Source of the DNA: Psychrobacter sp. FME6
GTDB lineage: Bacteria > Pseudomonadota > Gammaproteobacteria > Pseudomonadales > Moraxellaceae
NCBI RefSeq assembly: GCF_014861365.1
Contig: NZ_RRYW01000009.1
Span: 1 to 56,085 of the forward strand
Length of the DNA stretch: 56,085 bases
Direction of reading: 5' to 3'
This document shows positions 20,298 to 30,532 of this stretch, in pieces (position 1 is the first letter of the stretch; every line of letters starts with the position of its first letter). Made by a program: the position numbers and the translations under genes. The notes beneath the pieces were generated by a model that had not been told where the DNA came from, ran no database searches, and saw only the letters and a list, made by a program, of their open reading frames with translations.

Positions 20298-20301
20298 CTA
20301 G

Positions 20302-21968
<1,667 letters not shown>

Positions 21969-22076
21969 TAATCTGGGCTGATAACCAATGCTAGGCGATA
22001 GGTGGTTTTAAGTATCGTCTAGCAATATTTATTGGTTTTATTCCATTCTTTCTATATCGTTTGGCGCTATCCTTTT

Positions 22077-22385
22077 ATGAAATACTTTAGCCAATTTATA
22101 CTTCTTGCTTTAGCCGTTGCGGTACTTTTAGGACTGCAATACCAGTATTGGCTGGGTGAAAATGGTCGGTTTGAACATAGTAAACTGATGACTGAGGTCG
22201 AAGAGCAACAGCGCTTAAATGACAATCAAGTCTCGGCAAATAAATTATTACGTACGGACGTAAATGATTTAAAAACGGGTCTTGAGGCCGTAGAAGAACA
22301 TGCGCGTTTAGATTTAGGTCTAATTAAGCCAAATGAGACTTTTGTACAAGTATCAACGGCACCGACGACACATAGTCGCTATTAA
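22077..22385 (+). CDS. ftsB: Cell division protein FtsB
   Basis: A 102-residue bitopic inner-membrane protein of the FtsQLB divisome subcomplex. The N-terminal membrane helix (KYFSQFILLALAVAVLLGLQ) is followed directly by QYWLGENG, typical of FtsB, and a periplasmic coiled coil (about 33-70, EVEEQQRLNDNQVSANKLL), ending with the conserved HARLDLGLIKPNETFVQV. The start at 22077 gives the usual length; a start at 22032 would add 15 residues before the helix. Its place directly after eno supports the call. Confidence 0.92.
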   Translation: MKYFSQFILLALAVAVLLGLQYQYWLGENGRFEHSKLMTEVEEQQRLNDNQVSANKLLRTDVNDLKTGLEAVEEHARLDLGLIKPNETFVQVSTAPTTHSRY

Positions 22386-22496
22386 TTTTTATTAGCATCA
22401 GCGTTTATGATTAATCGTTTTGTCTGTCTTTTGAATGTCATATTTCTATCAAAATTTACTTCCTTCTTATCTTATCAGCATACAGTGGATCCATAA

Positions 22497-22641
22497 TATA
22501 GTGGAGTCGCTTTAAAAACGATACCGTGCTACAGCTATAATTTTTCTTGCTTGCTGTTCGCAGGCGTGACAGATTCTGCGAAAAATTTATAGCCGTAGCA
22601 CGTCATTACCATCGTATCGCTTTTATTTCAAACTGACTATA
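22497..22641. repeat. Family A repeat upstream of ispD
   Basis: A 145-bp element from TATAGTGGAGTCGC to AACTGACTATA. The core CTTGCTTGCTGTTCGC is in the plus orientation. The element ends 35 bp before the ispD start, so it separates ispD from ftsB and may supply or insulate its promoter. Confidence 0.86.
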
Positions 22642-22676
22642 CTATCCTACGAACACTGCCTTAAGAGCATTATTCT

Positions 22677-23435
22677 ATGCACAGCACCCCTAATATATAT
22701 GGCATGATTGTCGCTGCTGGCCGCGGTAGTCGCTTTGGCGCGTCTATTGCCAAGCAATACACCAAGATTGGAGAGCAGACATTGCTACAGCACAGCGTGG
22801 CGCGGCTCGCTGCTAGTGCTTATATTGATAAATGTCTATTGGTGGTAGCAGCAGATGACAGTACTGCACAGACATTGAATTTTGCGCTGCCTATCTATTA
22901 TGCTATGGGCGGTGCTGAACGCTGGCAGTCTGTACAGGCAGGGGTAGAGGCGATTAGCAATGTAGATGCTGATGATGCAGATTTAGTCTTGATACATGAC
23001 GCCGCCCGTCCTGCTGTGCCTAGCCATGATATTGATGCAGTCATTCAAGCCGCCATGTTAGAGCCTTACGGCGCTATATTAGCGACCCCAGTTGCTGATA
23101 CTCTAAAGCAGTCTTATAAACACTCTAAAGCGCCATACGAGCGTCTGAATGACTCTTTAAGCGTCGATGAGGACATTTCCAACGCTTATATCGAACAAAC
23201 GATTGAGCGCAATAATATATGGCAAGCTCAAACGCCGCAAGTATTTCGACTTGGTCAATTGAGGCAAGTGTTAGAGTATGTCGCTGCGCATAATCTTGCT
23301 ATTACTGATGAAGCCAGTGCTTTTGAACACTTAGAGTTGCCCGTTCGTCTAGTGACTGGCAGTCGCCAAAACATTAAGCTCACCTATCCTGATGATGCCA
23401 TACTGCTCACCGCCATTCTTGCTGCACAATCGTAA
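22677..23435 (+). CDS. ispD: 2-C-methyl-D-erythritol 4-phosphate cytidylyltransferase
   Basis: Third step of the MEP isoprenoid pathway: transfers CMP from CTP to MEP. The 252-residue protein begins with the nucleotidyltransferase loop MIVAAGRGSRFG and has AKQYTKIGEQTLLQHSV, LIHDAARPAV, ATPVADTLK, QTPQVFR and TDEASAFEH, all diagnostic of IspD. No ispF is fused or adjacent. AAGAG lies about ten bases before the ATG. A family A repeat occupies most of the gap to ftsB. Confidence 0.96.
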   Translation: MHSTPNIYGMIVAAGRGSRFGASIAKQYTKIGEQTLLQHSVARLAASAYIDKCLLVVAADDSTAQTLNFALPIYYAMGGAERWQSVQAGVEAISNVDADDADLVLIHDAARPAVPSHDIDAVIQAAMLEPYGAILATPVADTLKQSYKHSKAPYERLNDSLSVDEDISNAYIEQTIERNNIWQAQTPQVFRLGQLRQVLEYVAAHNLAITDEASAFEHLELPVRLVTGSRQNIKLTYPDDAILLTAILAAQS

Positions 23436-23810
23436 TCTTACTGACTATAGCGAATAACCTCCCACCAGATTGATGCTTATCCAAATTCTCATAAGTTTGT
23501 ATTCTTTCATTGCGATCTCCGGTCAGCGATTTATTGTGTAATTCGCATCTGAACATATTTTGAATTTTAGAGTTCAATGTTTCTAATATTATCGTTCAGC
23601 ATTCGTAAGTCATTATTTAATATAAACATATATTGCTTTGATGACCAAACTAGCCTATGATGTAACCAACTTAATACAATTAATATAAAAATTTACAAAA
23701 TCAATAATATAACAAGCCGCTATGTTGTTTTTAAACGTCTTGTTTCTATGTTTTTCTAAAATGAGTATGGTTGTCTTAGCAATATTTACCTAATAATAGG
23801 GAGAAGCTGA
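23436..23810. other. AT-rich gap before the BLUF gene
   Basis: No coding region, repeat or strong hairpin recognised. Very AT-rich, especially 23620-23720, consistent with a promoter region for the BLUF gene. Confidence 0.4.
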
Positions 23811-24434
23811 TTGTCCATAATTAATGATTCGACGAGTCCAGTAACGACGGGTCTTTGCCAGCTTGTATACATAAGTCGGATTACTTCGGCGGGCCTTGCA
23901 AGCCCTAGTACGCTCAATGATATCTCAGAGGTTGCTATCGAGCATAACCAAGCGGATAACATTACTGGTATTCTGTGCTATGGCAATGGTTATTTTTTAC
24001 AATGTGTAGAGGGCTCAGAGCAGGCTCTAACCAATCTAAAAAATCGCTTATTATTAGATGATCGACATAAAGAGTTAGACATTCTAGATTTTTCGGAAAT
24101 TACTGCACGTCGTTTTACAAGTTGGTCACTGCGTTCTATTGCGCTTGAGCGTTGGATGATTAAAGAGCCTGGTCTGAAAAAACTCATGCCATTTAAACCT
24201 TACAACTGGGCTTCTAATGACTGGCGACAATTTTTGGATATTATCCAAGAGTATTATGAAGAACAAGCAAGAACAGGCAGTATTGACACGCCACCTATCA
24301 AATATAATACCTTGGGTTTGACGTTAGGAAAAGTAGTGGGGCAGCACCAAGCTTTTTTCTTAATTCAGACTGTACTAGGTGGGTTAATTGTCCTAGCCTT
24401 AATTTGGCTGATGCTTGCAGATAAAATTTGGTAG
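23811..24434 (+). CDS. BLUF blue-light sensor with a C-terminal membrane anchor
   Basis: A 207-residue protein. Residues 15-110 form a BLUF domain that binds FAD and senses blue light. By spacing against AppA, the key residues are Y20 (QLVYISR), N46, Q64 (GNGYFLQCVEG) and W105 (RRFTSWSL); the AppA methionine position holds L107. After a linker the protein ends in a hydrophobic helix (about 179-202, AFFLIQTVLGGLIVLALIWL), so it should be anchored in the inner membrane with the sensor in the cytoplasm. No output enzyme domain is present. The start is TTG at 23811, six bases after GGGAGA; there is no in-frame ATG before the domain. It is monocistronic, with a terminator after it. Confidence 0.9.
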   Translation: MSIINDSTSPVTTGLCQLVYISRITSAGLASPSTLNDISEVAIEHNQADNITGILCYGNGYFLQCVEGSEQALTNLKNRLLLDDRHKELDILDFSEITARRFTSWSLRSIALERWMIKEPGLKKLMPFKPYNWASNDWRQFLDIIQEYYEEQARTGSIDTPPIKYNTLGLTLGKVVGQHQAFFLIQTVLGGLIVLALIWLMLADKIW

Positions 24435-24462
24435 AAGCTCTATTGAAGTAAAGACCAAACGA

Positions 24463-24492
24463 AAAAGGCCAGCATTTATTGCTGGCTTTTTT
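24463..24492 (+). terminator. Terminator of the BLUF gene
   Basis: GCCAGCA and TGCTGGC pair around TTTAT, with A-rich and T-rich flanks (TTTTTT), 30 bp after the stop. Confidence 0.88.
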
Positions 24493-24524
24493 GTTAGCTG
24501 TTAAAGGGATAGTTATAGACATAA

Positions 24525-24560
24525 AAAAGCCCCATCACAATATATTGTGATGGGGCTTTT
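24525..24560 (-). terminator. Terminator of tRNA-Glu, bidirectional hairpin
   Basis: AAAAGCCCCATCACAATA and TATTGTGATGGGGCTTTT form a perfect 18-bp palindrome without an unpaired loop in the DNA. T-runs occur on both strands. It lies 66 bp past the tRNA 3' end on the minus strand and also backs up the BLUF terminator. Confidence 0.85.
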
Positions 24561-24626
24561 GGTGGTGCGCTTATTAGTCTTATCGAGTGCTTTGCAGCAA
24601 TCTTGCTAATAAGAGACGCCAAGTAG

Positions 24627-24702
24627 TGGCGTCCCCAGGGGGGTTCGAACCCCCGTTACCGCCGTGAAAGGGCGGTGTCCTAGGCCTCTAGACGATGGGG
24701 AC
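24627..24702 (-). tRNA. tRNA-Glu (anticodon TTC)
   Basis: On the minus strand the 76-nt sequence begins GTCCCCATCGTCTAGAGGCC and ends GGGGACGCCA, with CCA encoded. The acceptor stem GTCCCC/GGGGAC pairs fully. The anticodon arm is CCGCC-CTTTCAC-GGCGG with anticodon TTC, and the T arm is GGGGG-TTCGAAC-CCCCC. It is a single tRNA, not part of a visible rRNA operon. A near-perfect promoter lies 50 bp upstream. Confidence 0.97.
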
Positions 24703-24751
24703 TAGTAACAACACTTCAACTGCTTTCACCATTTATGTCGAAGTGGTGCGT

Positions 24752-24780
24752 ATTCTAATAGCGTCTGCGTTTTCTGTCAA
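24752..24780 (-). promoter_or_regulatory. Strong sigma-70 promoter of tRNA-Glu
   Basis: On the minus strand: TTGACA (24780-24775), a 17-base spacer and TAGAAT (24757-24752). The -10 box overlaps the stop codon of the 65-residue gene at 24755-24952, so the promoter is embedded in that gene's 3' end. Confidence 0.85.
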
Positions 24781-24952
24781 GCCTTTTTCTTCGTCTTTTT
24801 ACAATTAAGTATCTTTTTTTGAGTGCGCGTCGCGGATGCAGGTCTTTACGCTTTAGATGATGTCGAATCCATAAGGTGGTACAGCCGCTAATAGTTAACG
24901 CTAACAACATATAACCGATGATGGCTCCCCATAACTTAAGCTGTGGATCCAT
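24755..24952 (-). CDS. Small membrane protein with a highly basic tail
   Basis: A 65-residue protein (MDPQLKLWGAIIGYML...). One hydrophobic segment (about 7-28) is followed by a strongly basic C-terminal tail, KRYLIVKRRRKRLDRKRRRY, predicted to face the cytoplasm. The start at 24952 is chosen because AGGAGGG lies eight bases upstream; a start 14 codons earlier lacks such a site. A cysteine in the hydrophobic segment (ISGC) resembles a lipobox, but the basic tail and the lack of a basic N-terminus argue against a lipoprotein. Family not recognised; nucleic-acid or phospholipid binding by the tail is a guess. Confidence 0.65.
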   Translation of the reverse strand: MDPQLKLWGAIIGYMLLALTISGCTTLWIRHHLKRKDLHPRRALKKRYLIVKRRRKRLDRKRRRY

Positions 24953-25254
24953 AATAAAGTCCCTCCTATTAAGCTTGATAATGATTGCTATCAAGTCAGT
25001 GTGAGCAACTTAGACCATCTATGGGATATAACCGTATCGTTTGAGCGTCGAATGTTATAAGCACTTTATTGGCTTATTTTATACAAAAATATGACATAGA
25101 AAACTATGTGAAATAGTGAAGCTAAGGTCTATTTTTTTATCATGATATCAATCATATCCCTATTGACTGTAAATCAAGATGTTAAAGTCATCAAGTATTA
25201 CAAATAGCACTATTGTTCACGCTTATCAATATAGGATATGTGATAAAGAGATTA
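24953..25254. other. Gap between the basic microprotein gene and rnt
   Basis: No coding region. ACATAG and CTATGT (25093-25108) form a short hairpin, with a T-run about 23 bases further on (25132-25138). On the minus strand nothing resembles a strong rnt terminator. Confidence 0.4.
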
Positions 25255-26034
25255 TTACTTATCGTTGGTAGCAGACTCAGGCTCTGCAGTTTCCGGCTCG
25301 CTATGCATCGCATTAGCCAACATAGGGTAATTATTTAAGATATGACAAAATAGCTCAGCGGTCTTTTGGGTGTCATATAGCGCTGAGTGAGCATTATTGC
25401 CATCGAAATCCAGCCCTGCAGCCTTACAAGCACGTGCAAGCACCGTTTGACCAAAAGCAAGTGCCGATAAAGTCACGGTATCAAAAACTGAAAAATTATG
25501 AAAAGGGTTGTGGTTTTTGCTGTTGCTACGTAGCACTGCGGCATTTAAAAATGCTAGATCAAAGTGGGCGTTGTGTCCGATTAAGACGCATTGACGGCAG
25601 TCTTCAGCGCGGCGTACTTCTTTTAAACCTTTAAAGATACGGCGTAGCGCGGTTTTTTCATCTTCGGCAATGGCTTTACGCATTGGGTTGTTAGGATCAA
25701 TACCAGTAAAGGCGAGGGCGCTTGGTTCAAGGTTGGCGCCTTCAAAAGGCTCGATATGAGCATTTAATGCTTCACCTGGATAAAACACGCCATGCTCATC
25801 AAGTAACACAGGAATACAAGCGATTTCTAATAACGCATCGGTTTGGGCGTTAAAGCCTGCGGTTTCGACATCAACGACGACAGGCAAAAACTTACGGAAA
25901 CGGTCCTTTAACTTCATCGGGGTTTGTTCGTCTGTTCCAGCGTCTGTAATATTGTTTGGAGCACTATCGAGGGTGTTATCTACATTATTAGCTAGAGTAT
26001 CTTTAGGCAAGGCGGCATCGTTTTGAGTGGTCAT
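25255..26034 (-). CDS. rnt: Ribonuclease T
   Basis: A DEDDh 3'-5' exoribonuclease that trims the CCA ends of tRNAs and matures 5S, 23S and other stable RNAs. The catalytic residues are D55 and E57 (VVVDVETAGFN), D159 (GHNAHFDLAFL) and H216/D221 (NNAHSALYDTQKTAEL). At 259 residues it is about 40 longer than E. coli RNase T. The extra length is a polar low-complexity N-terminus (1-39) and an acidic tail. A start at residue 40 (MKLKDRFRKF) would restore the usual length, and neither start has a strong Shine-Dalgarno, so the start is uncertain. It lies 149 bp after pyrC on the same strand. Confidence 0.94.
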   Translation of the reverse strand: MTTQNDAALPKDTLANNVDNTLDSAPNNITDAGTDEQTPMKLKDRFRKFLPVVVDVETAGFNAQTDALLEIACIPVLLDEHGVFYPGEALNAHIEPFEGANLEPSALAFTGIDPNNPMRKAIAEDEKTALRRIFKGLKEVRRAEDCRQCVLIGHNAHFDLAFLNAAVLRSNSKNHNPFHNFSVFDTVTLSALAFGQTVLARACKAAGLDFDGNNAHSALYDTQKTAELFCHILNNYPMLANAMHSEPETAEPESATNDK

Positions 26035-26183
26035 ATCAGGTTAAATCGCTTTTATCAGTCGTGCTAGGATATTAAATTTGAAAAGAAGCAGCCTATGATA
26101 ACCGTCATACCTAATACCGCTTGGCATAAAGATGTAAAATTATCATAGGGTAAATATAGAGAGCTTTATTCTGGCAGTCAGGG

Positions 26184-27254
26184 TTACGCTTTAATTGACC
26201 AAGGTAATGTCTCACCAGCCATCAATGGGGTCAGGGTGCTACCATCAAAGTAAGGGTAAGATGCTGGCACTTGCATCGGGTTGTTGATGAGAGTCACTGT
26301 GTTGTCATTCACAGGTAGGCCATAGAATTGGGCACCAAATCGGCTGGTGAAGCCTTCTAATTTGTCGATTTTACCCACACTATCAAAAGCAGTGGCATAT
26401 AGCGGCAGGGCAGTGGCGGAACTATAACAGCCTGCACAGCCACAAGCGGCTTCTTTTTTATCGGTTGCATGAGGCGCAGAGTCTGTCCCTAAAAAGAATT
26501 TTGGATTGCCGCTGGTGGCGACATCCAGTAATACTTTTTGATGGCTTTCACGCTTTAAAATAGGTAAGCAATAAAAATGCGGCTTTATACCACCGAGTAG
26601 CAGGTGATTGCGGTTAAACATCAAATGCTGCGGGGTAATAGTGGCGGCAACGTGATTGCCTTGCGACAATACAAAGTCTGCGGCATCACTGGTGGTGATA
26701 TGCTCTACGACAATCTTTAGCGTCGGGAATTTGATGATAATCTGTGCCAACACTTCATCCAAAAAACGCTTTTCACGGTCAAAAATATCTACATGATCTT
26801 GAGTAACTTCGCCATGTATCAGTAGTGGCAAGCTGTACTTTTCTAATGCTTCAAAGACATCGACGCAAGCATTGATATCGGTGACACCATCAGCAGAGTT
26901 AGTGGTAGCTCCCGCAGGGTACAGCTTAACCGCTTGTACAATACCTGACTTTGCCGCCATTTCGATATCTTGCGCAGTGGTGTTATCCGTGAGGTATAAG
27001 GTCATACGCGGATCAAATGCTGATTTGCGCTCAGCAGTCAAATCACTGGACTGTAGATGTTCCATGATACGGGCACGGTAGGCGTGGGCATCATCGACAT
27101 TTTTGACAGGTGGCACCAAGTTTGGCATACAGATGACACGGTTAAAGCTGTGAGCGGCATGGGGCACAGTGGTTGCTAACGCTTTATCGTCACGCAAATG
27201 AATATGCCAATCATCTGGCTGAAGGATGGTCAACTCTCTAATCGAAACAGTCAT
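26184..27254 (-). CDS. pyrC: Dihydroorotase
   Basis: Third step of de novo pyrimidine synthesis: cyclises carbamoyl aspartate to dihydroorotate. The 356-residue class II enzyme has the zinc ligands H17 and H19 ([10 protein letters not shown]), the carboxylated lysine K110 ([12 protein letters not shown]), H147 (LLIHGEV), H185 (VEHITT) and the catalytic D258 (LGTDSAPH). The C-terminal [16 protein letters not shown] is also family-like. It is divergent from argG across 327 bp. Together with pyrG, two steps of CTP synthesis are in this window, in separate units. Confidence 0.97.
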   Translation of the reverse strand: MTVSIRELTILQPDDWHIHLRDDKALATTVPHAAHSFNRVICMPNLVPPVKNVDDAHAYRARIMEHLQSSDLTAERKSAFDPRMTLYLTDNTTAQDIEMAAKSGIVQAVKLYPAGATTNSADGVTDINACVDVFEALEKYSLPLLIHGEVTQDHVDIFDREKRFLDEVLAQIIIKFPTLKIVVEHITTSDAADFVLSQGNHVAATITPQHLMFNRNHLLLGGIKPHFYCLPILKRESHQKVLLDVATSGNPKFFLGTDSAPHATDKKEAACGCAGCYSSATALPLYATAFDSVGKIDKLEGFTSRFGAQFYGLPVNDNTVTLINNPMQVPASYPYFDGSTLTPLMAGETLPWSIKA

Positions 27255-27581
27255 AATATCGTCGCGCTCTATATGGTCATATATGGGGATAAGGGGAAAG
27301 GGTGTTGTGTCGTTATCATAACAGATTTGCCTACTTGACTAAATATGCGGCTAACTATCTATACATAATTCATTGATTGTTTTTGAATAAAAGGTAAATA
27401 AGAAGTATCTGAACGTGGATAATTCAAAACTAGCAGCTACCAATGTAAAGCAAAAGCTCATGCCTGAGGGCAGTTGCACTTTTGCCTATGATAAATATGA
27501 TGTACACTGAGTAGGTAATTTATCTTTTGATTTAATCTTAGCGCTTTTACCAACATCAAATTCTCATAATAGGAGTTATTC
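27255..27581. promoter_or_regulatory. Divergent pyrC/argG control region
   Basis: Holds a good argG promoter: TTGCAC (27474-27479), 16 bases, TATGAT (27496-27501). A spaced dyad GCAAAAG (27450-27456) and CTTTTGC (27479-27485) overlaps the -35 box and could be an operator. No obvious pyrC promoter was found. The argG Shine-Dalgarno is AGGAG, eight bases before the ATG at 27582. Confidence 0.55.
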
Positions 27582-28820
27582 ATGGCTCAACTTGATCCAA
27601 AAAATATTAATAAAATCGTACTGGCATATTCAGGTGGCCTTGATACCTCAATTATCGCTAGATGGCTTAAAGAGACTTATGATGCAGAAGTGATTACCTT
27701 TACTGCTGATATCGGTCAGGGCGAGGAAGTTGAGCCAGCACGTGCTAAAGCAGAAGCGATGGGTATCAAAAATATCTATATCGAAGACTTACGCGAAGAG
27801 TTTGCCCGAGACTATGTATTCCCAATGTTCCGTGCCAATGCCATCTATGAAGGTGAGTATTTGCTCGGTACGTCTATCGCCCGTCCTCTAATTGCCAAGC
27901 GTTTGGTTGAGATTGCCAAAGAACACAACGCTGATGCGATTAGCCATGGTGCAACGGGTAAAGGTAATGACCAAGTACGCTTTGAGCTTGGTGCGGTTGC
28001 GTTATCTCCTGATGTGGTTACGATTGCGCCTTGGCGTGAGTGGGACTTATCTAGCCGCGAGAGCTTGATGCAATATGCTGAAGAGCACGACATTGCCATT
28101 GATTATGCGGGTAATAAGAAAAAGTCTCCTTATTCTATGGATGCCAACTTACTGCATATCTCTTATGAAGGCGGCATCCTAGAAGATCCGTATGCTGAAG
28201 CAGAAGAAGATATGTGGCGCTGGTCAGTTAGCCCAGAAGAAGCACCAGATAAAGCCCAATACTTAGAATTAGAGTATGAAAAAGGGGATATCGTTGCTAT
28301 CGATGGCGAGAAGCTCAAGCCTTATGAAATTATGATTAAGCTTAATAAAATCGGTGGCGATCATGGTATCGGTCGTTTGGATATCGTCGAAAACCGTTAC
28401 GTCGGTATGAAGTCACGCGGTTGCTACGAGACGCCAGCCGGTACGATTATGCTAAAAGCGCATCGTGGTATCGAATCATTGACGCTAGATCGTGAAGCGG
28501 CACATCTAAAAGATGAGCTAATGCCGCGCTACGCTAAGATTATCTATAACGGCTATTGGTTCAGCCCTGAGCGCCTTATGCTACAGGAGTTAATCGACAA
28601 ATCACAAGAATACGTCAACGGTACGGTTCGTGTGAAGCTGTATAAAGGTAGCGTAAGTGTGGTCGGACGCAAGTCAGATGACTCATTATTTGATGAAAAA
28701 ATCGCCACCTTTGAAGACGATGCGGGTGCTTATGATCAAAAAGATGCAGAAGGTTTCATCCGTTTAAATGGTTTACGTTTGGCGATTGAAGCCAGCCGTG
28801 GTCGCGATTTATCAAAGTAA
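27582..28820 (+). CDS. argG: Argininosuccinate synthase
   Basis: Joins citrulline and aspartate with ATP, the penultimate step of arginine synthesis. The 412-residue short-form enzyme has the PP-loop AYSGGLDTS (15-23), the second signature [13 protein letters not shown], the citrulline-site block [38 protein letters not shown], and the C-terminal domain with [20 protein letters not shown] clear AGGAG precedes the ATG. The stop codon TAA abuts a family C repeat that starts at once with TACCAAACCC, and the terminator follows after it. Confidence 0.98.
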   Translation: MAQLDPKNINKIVLAYSGGLDTSIIARWLKETYDAEVITFTADIGQGEEVEPARAKAEAMGIKNIYIEDLREEFARDYVFPMFRANAIYEGEYLLGTSIARPLIAKRLVEIAKEHNADAISHGATGKGNDQVRFELGAVALSPDVVTIAPWREWDLSSRESLMQYAEEHDIAIDYAGNKKKSPYSMDANLLHISYEGGILEDPYAEAEEDMWRWSVSPEEAPDKAQYLELEYEKGDIVAIDGEKLKPYEIMIKLNKIGGDHGIGRLDIVENRYVGMKSRGCYETPAGTIMLKAHRGIESLTLDREAAHLKDELMPRYAKIIYNGYWFSPERLMLQELIDKSQEYVNGTVRVKLYKGSVSVVGRKSDDSLFDEKIATFEDDAGAYDQKDAEGFIRLNGLRLAIEASRGRDLSK

Positions 28821-28927
28821 TACCAAACCCAAAAAGTAAGATTAGCTGTGTCAAACTCGTTTAGTGTAAAAGTGCGTAGTACTTTCACTTATTTTCCTTG
28901 GCACTCTAATTTTTGTGAATGGTATAA
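28819..28927. repeat. Family C repeat at the argG stop codon
   Basis: About 105 bp from TACCAAACCCAAAAAGTAAG to TTGTGAATGGTATA. Very similar to 35178-35282 and to the split copy at 38923-39165. Imperfect inverted ends: TACCAAACCCAAAAA against (right end, reversed) TACCATTCACAAAAA. It begins at the argG stop codon. Confidence 0.85.
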
Positions 28928-28963
28928 ATTGTTTGGTTTTAAAATGATTCGTTAATGATTAAT

Positions 28964-28998
28964 AAAAAGAGGCGCTATATAATAGCGCCTCTTTTTTT
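28964..28998 (+). terminator. Terminator of argG
   Basis: AAAAAGAGGCGCTAT and ATAGCGCCTCTTTTT form a 15-bp stem around ATA. It is bidirectional and also serves the minus-strand gene ending at 29013. Confidence 0.93.
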
Positions 28999-29012
28999 AT
29001 GGCTGCTTTTGT

Positions 29013-30308
29013 CTACTCGGTGGTTACTGTCTCCGCATCATCAGGTTCATCTTCGTCCATCATGACAATCGCTACATCTTGTTGCTGGCGTTCCTTGCGG
29101 CGATCTTGTTCTAATACTTCTTCGGTGGCAAGGATGACGCCATCAGATTTTTGCGCCTGATATTTTAGGGTCGCTAGGCCCCCAAGCACACCGATAACGA
29201 CAATAATAATTAAGATAACGGGGTTTTTCCACAGTGGCGCTGACTTCTCATACTCAATCGGCTTTTCGCTGACTGTGGTTGGGGTAGTGTCGCTATTACC
29301 ACCGACCAGTCCCAAGCTTACCAAAGGAGGTTTTGGCGGGGTGGTAGGTTCAGAGGTGACGCGTAAACGATTTCGACTGAGGTAGATGTCAGATATTTTT
29401 GCCAGCTGCAATAACCAGCGTTGATGTGGTAAGGCGATAGCGTGCATGTCTGTGAACACCAACATGTCATTGTGGCGGCCCTGTTGCAAGTTATCTGGTG
29501 AGCGACCAATGGCTTTTAAGTAATTGCCTGTGGCCAGTTGCATATCTTGTACGGGCTCATGTTTTTCAGGTTTGAATGTCGTCAGCTCGTACCAGTAAGG
29601 GTCGAAAGGCGGTGGATTGTCTGATAGCGGCTCAGGATTTGATATATGGTTTTGCGTACTATCTTCTGACTTTTCTGCTAACGGATTCTCTGCTGGCGCA
29701 TTTTCTGATGATGCATTGATTGCTACAATAGAATTTTTATCATCGTTAGTCTTTTCCAGTTCGACAGAGGCTGCTTTTGGCTCATGTGCTGCAAAGCGAG
29801 CTGGAGATAAAAATTGTGGCTGTAAGGCAAACCATTTGTTAATCTCATCATTATCCAGTTGACTATATTCTGTCAGGATAGCCAGCTCACGTAGAGCAAT
29901 CACGCATAAAGACGTGAGTAAAATTTGGACTTGTTGCGACGTTGCGTCAATTTGTGCAGCAATATGCTCGCTCGCTTTAACCACCCGCGCATTGTCATTG
30001 AATATAGCGTCCGCAGTATCATGACGATGATAGAATGTGGCATTGAGCGTCACAAAATTCATCGAGTTATACTGTCGTAGCTCCTTAACTGCACTACGTC
30101 CAAACAGTTTTTTGCTCACTACCTGTCCTTGATGGCGCTGCTGATAACTAAGAAGGGCACTAACGATGGCCTGTAAACTGGCATCCATGGCCAAACGCGC
30201 TTGTGGTATTGAAAGTTTTGCAGCATCTGCCAATAGTGACACCATAGGTTTGGTATCTTGATATAGAAAATCATACATCGACACACGTGTCGGTGAAATA
30301 GTCGTCAT
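29013..30308 (-). CDS. Uncharacterised single-pass membrane protein, DUF937-like N-terminus
   Basis: A 431-residue protein I cannot name. Residues 10-160 form an all-helical region resembling DUF937-type bundles (DFLYQDTKPMVSLLADAAKL, LFGRSAVKELRQYNSMNFV). A long acidic Ser/Asn/Pro-rich linker (about 175-235) and a second small region (about 240-325, with RWLLQLAKISDIYLSRNRL) follow. A membrane helix is at about 365-385 (PVILIIIVVIGVLGGLATL), and the protein ends in an acidic tail (MMDEDEPDDAETVTTE). The bulk is probably cytoplasmic, as there is no signal peptide. It is a single gene facing argG. Weak points: the DUF937 link is by eye only and the function is unknown. Confidence 0.75.
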   Translation of the reverse strand: MTTISPTRVSMYDFLYQDTKPMVSLLADAAKLSIPQARLAMDASLQAIVSALLSYQQRHQGQVVSKKLFGRSAVKELRQYNSMNFVTLNATFYHRHDTADAIFNDNARVVKASEHIAAQIDATSQQVQILLTSLCVIALRELAILTEYSQLDNDEINKWFALQPQFLSPARFAAHEPKAASVELEKTNDDKNSIVAINASSENAPAENPLAEKSEDSTQNHISNPEPLSDNPPPFDPYWYELTTFKPEKHEPVQDMQLATGNYLKAIGRSPDNLQQGRHNDMLVFTDMHAIALPHQRWLLQLAKISDIYLSRNRLRVTSEPTTPPKPPLVSLGLVGGNSDTTPTTVSEKPIEYEKSAPLWKNPVILIIIVVIGVLGGLATLKYQAQKSDGVILATEEVLEQDRRKERQQQDVAIVMMDEDEPDDAETVTTE

Positions 30309-30424
30309 AATCTGCTAGCATCAAAAAGTGTGCCCCTATATTACGGTGCCTAATGTCTTGATACAATCCTTTAATAATAGAAAATCTCACTAATTTTACT
30401 CATGACACTGTCAATAATGGCATA

Positions 30425-30526
30425 AATGAGTGAGTCGATTCAGTTTAAAACGAGACAGTTAAGAAAAGCTTATAGCAATAGCACATAGCTATAAACTTCT
30501 CTTTTTTATTTAGACCTGACTATAGT
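30425..30526. repeat. Degenerate family A-like repeat
   Basis: From GAGTGAGTCGATTCAGTTTA to TTTAGACCTGACTATAG. The ends match family A, and the centre has a small palindrome (TTATAGCAATAGCACATAGC). It lies directly upstream of the L,D-transpeptidase gene; the assignment rests mainly on the ends. Confidence 0.4.
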
Positions 30527-30532
30527 AGGAAT

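Noticed and set aside
24463..24560. Pair of hairpins as attenuator of tRNA-Glu
   Set aside because: They fit simple back-to-back terminators for the BLUF gene and the tRNA.
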